NCBI GenBank assembly: GCA_001805765.1
Contig: MHGW01000024.1
Coordinates: forward strand, 1-16,891
DNA length: 16,891 nt
DNA from: Omnitrophica WOR_2 bacterium RIFCSPLOWO2_01_FULL_41_12
Lineage (GTDB): Bacteria > Omnitrophota > Gorgyraeia > Gygaellales > Profunditerraquicolaceae
Reading direction: 5' to 3'
Under the pieces are notes generated by a model. It worked only from the letters and a program-made list of their open reading frames with translations, searched no databases and had not been told where the DNA came from. Of the stretch, positions 14,320-16,891 are shown one piece after another; within the stretch, counting starts at the first letter, position 1; every line of letters starts with the position of its first letter. Made by a program: the position numbers and the translations under genes.

Positions 14320-15517
14320 GGCCATTGATGAACTGATCACCGTCCTTTCCTTTATTGTGGATGTGGAAGGAAATAAAGAATACTACCACGCCTGGCGGGT
14401 AGCAGTAATTGCTTCTAAATTGGCTGGTAGTCTGAGTAAAAGCAAACAAAGAGATATTTTTTATGCCAGCCTATTACACGATATGGGCGCAGTAGGGCTG
14501 ACGCGGCACATCATCCATTTCTTAAGACAAGAAAATAAGCCCAACCGCACTATCCTGCTTTCCCACCCCATTATTGGCGCACAACAGGTCTCTATAATTC
14601 CTAAAATGAATGGGGTAGCGAAATTAATTCTTGACCATCATGAATGGTTTAATGGCTCAGGCTATCCCAGGGGAAAAACAAATAAAAATATCGCCTTAGG
14701 CTCACAAATTATCCGGGCAGCTGATTCCATAGATATTGCCTTACGCGATAGCCATTACCAGACATTTAAATCCATAAAGGAAAAAATTATACAATCAGCC
14801 GATAAAGAAATCTCTAAAAATCTTGCCCGTGACGCAATAAATATCCTGGAAAACAAAAGATTCTTTTCTGCCGTTTTAAATCACCGTGATATCCCGGAAT
14901 TATTTTATAGCACAAAAACAAAGATCGGGCAAATCTCAATGTCTAAAGGCATAGATGCCATTGGCAGGACATTAGAAGTTATAGCCCAGATTATTGATAT
15001 GAAACATCCCTTTACTGCCGGACATTCTCAAAGAGTAGCGCGCTATGCCATGGCCATTGCCTTAGCCATGAAATTAAACCACGATGAAATCACCTGGATT
15101 AAATGGGCAGGATTAATTCATGACATTGGCAAGTTAATTGTGCCCCGGAAGATCCTGGATAAACCTGGCCGCCTGACCAGAAAAGAATTTAAGCATGTGC
15201 AAAAACACCCCCAGACAACTTACAAAATATTAGAAATGGTTTCCAGTTTAAAGGACCTTGCGCCGGTTGCCTCCGGACACCATGAGTATTATAACGGAAG
15301 CGGCTATCCTTTTGGCTTAAAAGCAAAAGAATCTGTTTTAGGTGCTCGCATATTAACGGTCTGCGATGCCTTTGATGCCATGACCTCAAACCGCCCTTAC
15401 CGTAAACCCCTCACCCACTTGGCTGCCTGCCAAGAGATAAAAAGCCTCGCCGGAAAGCAGTTTGACCCGGAAATCGTCAATTTCGCCCTACCTTTATTTA
15501 AGAATCTAGGGTTATAA
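14300..15517 (+). CDS. Tandem HD-GYP-domain phosphohydrolase
   Basis: 405 aa with two HD-GYP modules and no sensor domain, signal peptide or membrane segment. The C-terminal module (about 215-400) is canonical: His242, HDIGK at 274-278, His303, HHEYYNGSGYP at 327-337, and DAFDAMTSNRPYR at 356-368. This is the arrangement of active c-di-GMP phosphodiesterases. The N-terminal module (about 8-150) keeps the likely metal ligands His30, His60-Asp61, His89, His113-His114 and Asp142, and a GYP at 121-123, but has Ala for the HDxGK lysine and lacks the RPYR segment. It may be regulatory or have another phosphodiester substrate. The ATG lies 20 bases inside lpxB, so it is coupled to lipid A synthesis genes; the functional link is unknown. 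Confidence 0.92.
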   Translation: MHINPGKAIDELITVLSFIVDVEGNKEYYHAWRVAVIASKLAGSLSKSKQRDIFYASLLHDMGAVGLTRHIIHFLRQENKPNRTILLSHPIIGAQQVSIIPKMNGVAKLILDHHEWFNGSGYPRGKTNKNIALGSQIIRAADSIDIALRDSHYQTFKSIKEKIIQSADKEISKNLARDAINILENKRFFSAVLNHRDIPELFYSTKTKIGQISMSKGIDAIGRTLEVIAQIIDMKHPFTAGHSQRVARYAMAIALAMKLNHDEITWIKWAGLIHDIGKLIVPRKILDKPGRLTRKEFKHVQKHPQTTYKILEMVSSLKDLAPVASGHHEYYNGSGYPFGLKAKESVLGARILTVCDAFDAMTSNRPYRKPLTHLAACQEIKSLAGKQFDPEIVNFALPLFKNLGL

Positions 15518-15522
15518 AAGCT

Positions 15523-15602
15523 AAAACGTTTCTAATTCCAATCTTAAATCTGCTCTAGATCAAATCTCAAAACAGTTTCAAGATTAATTTTAGAAACGTT
15601 TT
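15523..15602. repeat. 13-bp perfect inverted repeat between convergent genes, possible bidirectional terminator
   Basis: AAAACGTTTCTAA at 15523-15535 is the exact reverse complement of 15590-15602, separated by 54 bases. Inside, AATCTT (15540-15545) and AAGATT (15580-15585) can extend the stem. The right arm is the last codons and stop of the protease gene (Lys-Arg-Phe-stop); the left arm follows the HD-GYP stop by five bases. Each outgoing transcript ends the stem with four U residues, which is short for an intrinsic terminator. Confidence 0.55.
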
Positions 15603-16690
15603 GCCATCTCTATGCGTTCATCAACCGGAGGATGGTCGAAGAAGAAGATTTTGATGAGGGGGTGGGGGTTTCTGTCGGCGAGATTCTGGAGAGAAAGCTT
15701 CTCCATCATGGAAATAAAGGCCTCTTTTAAGCCAGTTACTTTTAGCGCCAGCTTATCTGCGTCTCTTTCCCACCTTCTACTGAAATAATTCTCTAAAGGT
15801 TGCAAAGTTATCCCGCAGGCAACCAAATATATGGCGATCAGGGGCAGTGCGGCAATATCTGATAACGCAGACAAACCAAACCCTCCCAAGAAATAACCGC
15901 TGGTCTTAAAAATCAGATAAAATGCTAAAATGGTGGCGGATGAATTTAGCAAAATTATTTTTAAAAGGTGCTTTAATTTATAATGCGCAAATTCATGCGC
16001 CAGGATGACCTCAATTTCATCATGGCTATATTTATCTTTTAAGGTATCGGCTAAGATTACGCGTTTGGTATTTCCTATGCCCACGAATCCGGCATTGCCT
16101 TTAAGGGTCTTTTTACTAAAATCTATTTCAAAAACATCCAGAATCTTGACCTTTAATTTCTGGCCTAAGATTAAGATTCTTTGCCTTAATATTTCATCGG
16201 AGAGTTTTTTATATTTAAAGAATAAAGGGATGATAATTACCGGGGTAAGTTTAGCCAGAATTACGCTAAAAAATATCCAGAATAAGGAAACTATCAACCA
16301 CCACAGAACAGGGTTATGCTTTAAGATATAATAAAAGGCCCCTAAGAGTATCAGGCTGATGATATAGGTAAGGATGCCTGCCTTGAACTGGTCAAAAAGC
16401 CAATCTCGAAATTTTTGCTTAGATAAACAAAACTTATGCTCTAAGATAAAAGAACGGTAAAGGGTTAAAGGAAAATCTAAAAGATAATAGAGGAGAGAAA
16501 TTGCAAGTAGATAGCCGGGTATGAGCAGAAAACTACTGCTGAATACTTTAGAAATATTATAGGCTAAAATTCCTGAAAGCCCTAGCCTTAAGAATAAAAA
16601 AAGTAACCCCAGAATATAAACTGTATCTATAATAGCAAAAGTATATTTTATCGCGCAATATCTTTTTGCTTTTTGGTTATCTTGCAACAT
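15590..16690 (-). CDS. M48-family zinc metalloprotease, Ste24-like (CAAX protease type)
   Basis: 366 aa from the chosen start. A multi-pass membrane protein with hydrophobic helices near 17-36, 51-75, 104-122, 127-148, 244-262 and 278-296. The zinc motif HEFAH is at 232-236, with the third ligand Glu308 in RRWERDAD. The N-terminal CAAX_prot-like segment EHKFCLSKQKFRDWLFDQ and the C-terminal DHPPVDERI match the Ste24 subfamily, which cleaves proteins at the membrane. Bacterial substrates are generally unknown, and prenylated substrates are not expected. The frame is open back to 16762, but those 24 codons are an out-of-frame reading of rpmA. MLQDNQKAKRYCAIKYTFAIID from 16690 resembles family N-termini. 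The start overlaps the rpmA stop by 14 bases. Confidence 0.87.
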   Translation of the reverse strand: MLQDNQKAKRYCAIKYTFAIIDTVYILGLLFLFLRLGLSGILAYNISKVFSSSFLLIPGYLLAISLLYYLLDFPLTLYRSFILEHKFCLSKQKFRDWLFDQFKAGILTYIISLILLGAFYYILKHNPVLWWLIVSLFWIFFSVILAKLTPVIIIPLFFKYKKLSDEILRQRILILGQKLKVKILDVFEIDFSKKTLKGNAGFVGIGNTKRVILADTLKDKYSHDEIEVILAHEFAHYKLKHLLKIILLNSSATILAFYLIFKTSGYFLGGFGLSALSDIAALPLIAIYLVACGITLQPLENYFSRRWERDADKLALKVTGLKEAFISMMEKLSLQNLADRNPHPLIKIFFFDHPPVDERIEMAKRF

Positions 16691-16891
16691 TAATAAATGT
16701 CCTGACCTTGCCGTGGCTAGTCTTTTTTTTGCTAAAAGAAATCTTGCCCGGGCAAAGGGCAAATAATGTGCCTAGGCCTTGGACATTCTTGCCTGCTTTG
16801 TAAGTGTTAATGCCGCGACAGAGAATCTGGCCGGTCTTTACTTCTTGTCCGGATGAAATCTTTAACGCTGTATCTTTCTTCGGCCTTGCTT
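16677..16891 (-). CDS. rpmA: Large ribosomal subunit protein L27, C-terminal part (partial)
   Basis: The last 70 codons are visible; the N-terminus is beyond the right edge. The frame reads KKDTALKISSGQEVKTG, then QILCRGINTYKAGKNVQGLG, TLFALCPGKISFSKKK and THS-like basic residues, ending FINVAR and TAA at 16677. It aligns with the L27 plan of G-x-V-K-x-G-x-I-(I/L), a basic R-G-T region, A-G-x-N-V-x-G, T-L-F-A and G-x-(V/I)-x-F. It is divergent: the usual RQRGTKFHAG segment is replaced by CRGINTYKAG, one residue shorter. L27 lies at the peptidyl-transferase centre. The gene was not a long open frame and is easily missed; it shows that upstream codons of the protease frame are not real. Confidence 0.85.
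   Translation of the reverse strand, partial: ARPKKDTALKISSGQEVKTGQILCRGINTYKAGKNVQGLGTLFALCPGKISFSKKKTSHGKVRTFINVAR

Noticed and set aside
15523..15602. Miniature transposable element with 13-bp terminal repeats
   Set aside because: No target-site duplication flanks the arms, and one arm is the coding end of the protease, so a terminator-like or gene-end origin is simpler.
16691..16762. 24-residue N-terminal extension of the metalloprotease
   Set aside because: The DNA encodes L27 in another frame, and the basic extension is not a recognisable signal.
1..16891. CRISPR array, phage, insertion sequence or defence system
   Set aside because: No regularly spaced repeats, transposase, integrase or defence domain was seen on either strand; the window is core metabolism and envelope genes.

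Overview
The window looks like a chromosomal stretch of an uncultivated Gram-negative-type bacterium. It carries lipid A genes (msbA, lpxB), so an LPS outer membrane is expected. It also carries a Bacillus-like HPr with a regulatory serine, YvcK, a GH57 glucanotransferase and a Ste24-type protease. Together with the short EF-Ts, the compact overlapping genes and the A/T-rich repeats between operons, this is most reminiscent of Omnitrophota (former OP3) or a neighbouring candidate phylum. That placement is inference from gene content and style; no 16S or marker search was possible.

Layout. Positions 1-10196 are all minus strand and read from right to left as one closely packed series: rpsB, tsf, pyrH, frr, tRNA-Lys, tRNA-Leu, tRNA-Gly, a PTS IIA gene, yvcK, a GH57 gene, ptsH, ptsI, a bifunctional phosphoglucose/phosphomannose isomerase gene and a sugar nucleotidyltransferase cut off by the left edge. 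Protein genes abut or overlap by a few bases and the largest gap is 66 bases. The only convincing promoter for the series is just upstream of rpsB, in a 204-base A/T-rich spacer that also holds heptamer repeats and a hairpin. Transcription of the whole block as one unit is therefore possible but not shown.

Upstream of that spacer lies msbA (minus), which faces away from a plus-strand trio: a Gfo/Idh/MocA dehydrogenase, lpxB and a tandem HD-GYP protein, each overlapping the next. The two divergent units share about 60 bases in which both predicted promoters overlap, and each -10 box sits only 7-8 bases from the ATG, so both transcripts may be leaderless. The HD-GYP gene converges on a minus-strand Ste24-like metalloprotease across a 13-bp inverted repeat. 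The protease start lies inside the end of rpmA (ribosomal protein L27), which runs off the right edge.

How the genes fit together. The translation block (S2, EF-Ts, RRF, three tRNAs) and UMP kinase precede a carbon-control block with EI, HPr and a IIA protein but no sugar permease in view, so this PTS part may act as a regulatory phosphorelay. It sits beside YvcK, an alpha-glucan enzyme, hexose-phosphate isomerase and sugar activation. The second theme is the envelope: lipid A disaccharide synthesis (LpxB), lipid A flipping (MsbA) and a dehydrogenase that may make a 3-amino sugar precursor for lipid A. The most unusual single items are the tRNA-Leu(UAG) with altered elbow bases and the overlapping, apparently leaderless msbA/dehydrogenase promoters.
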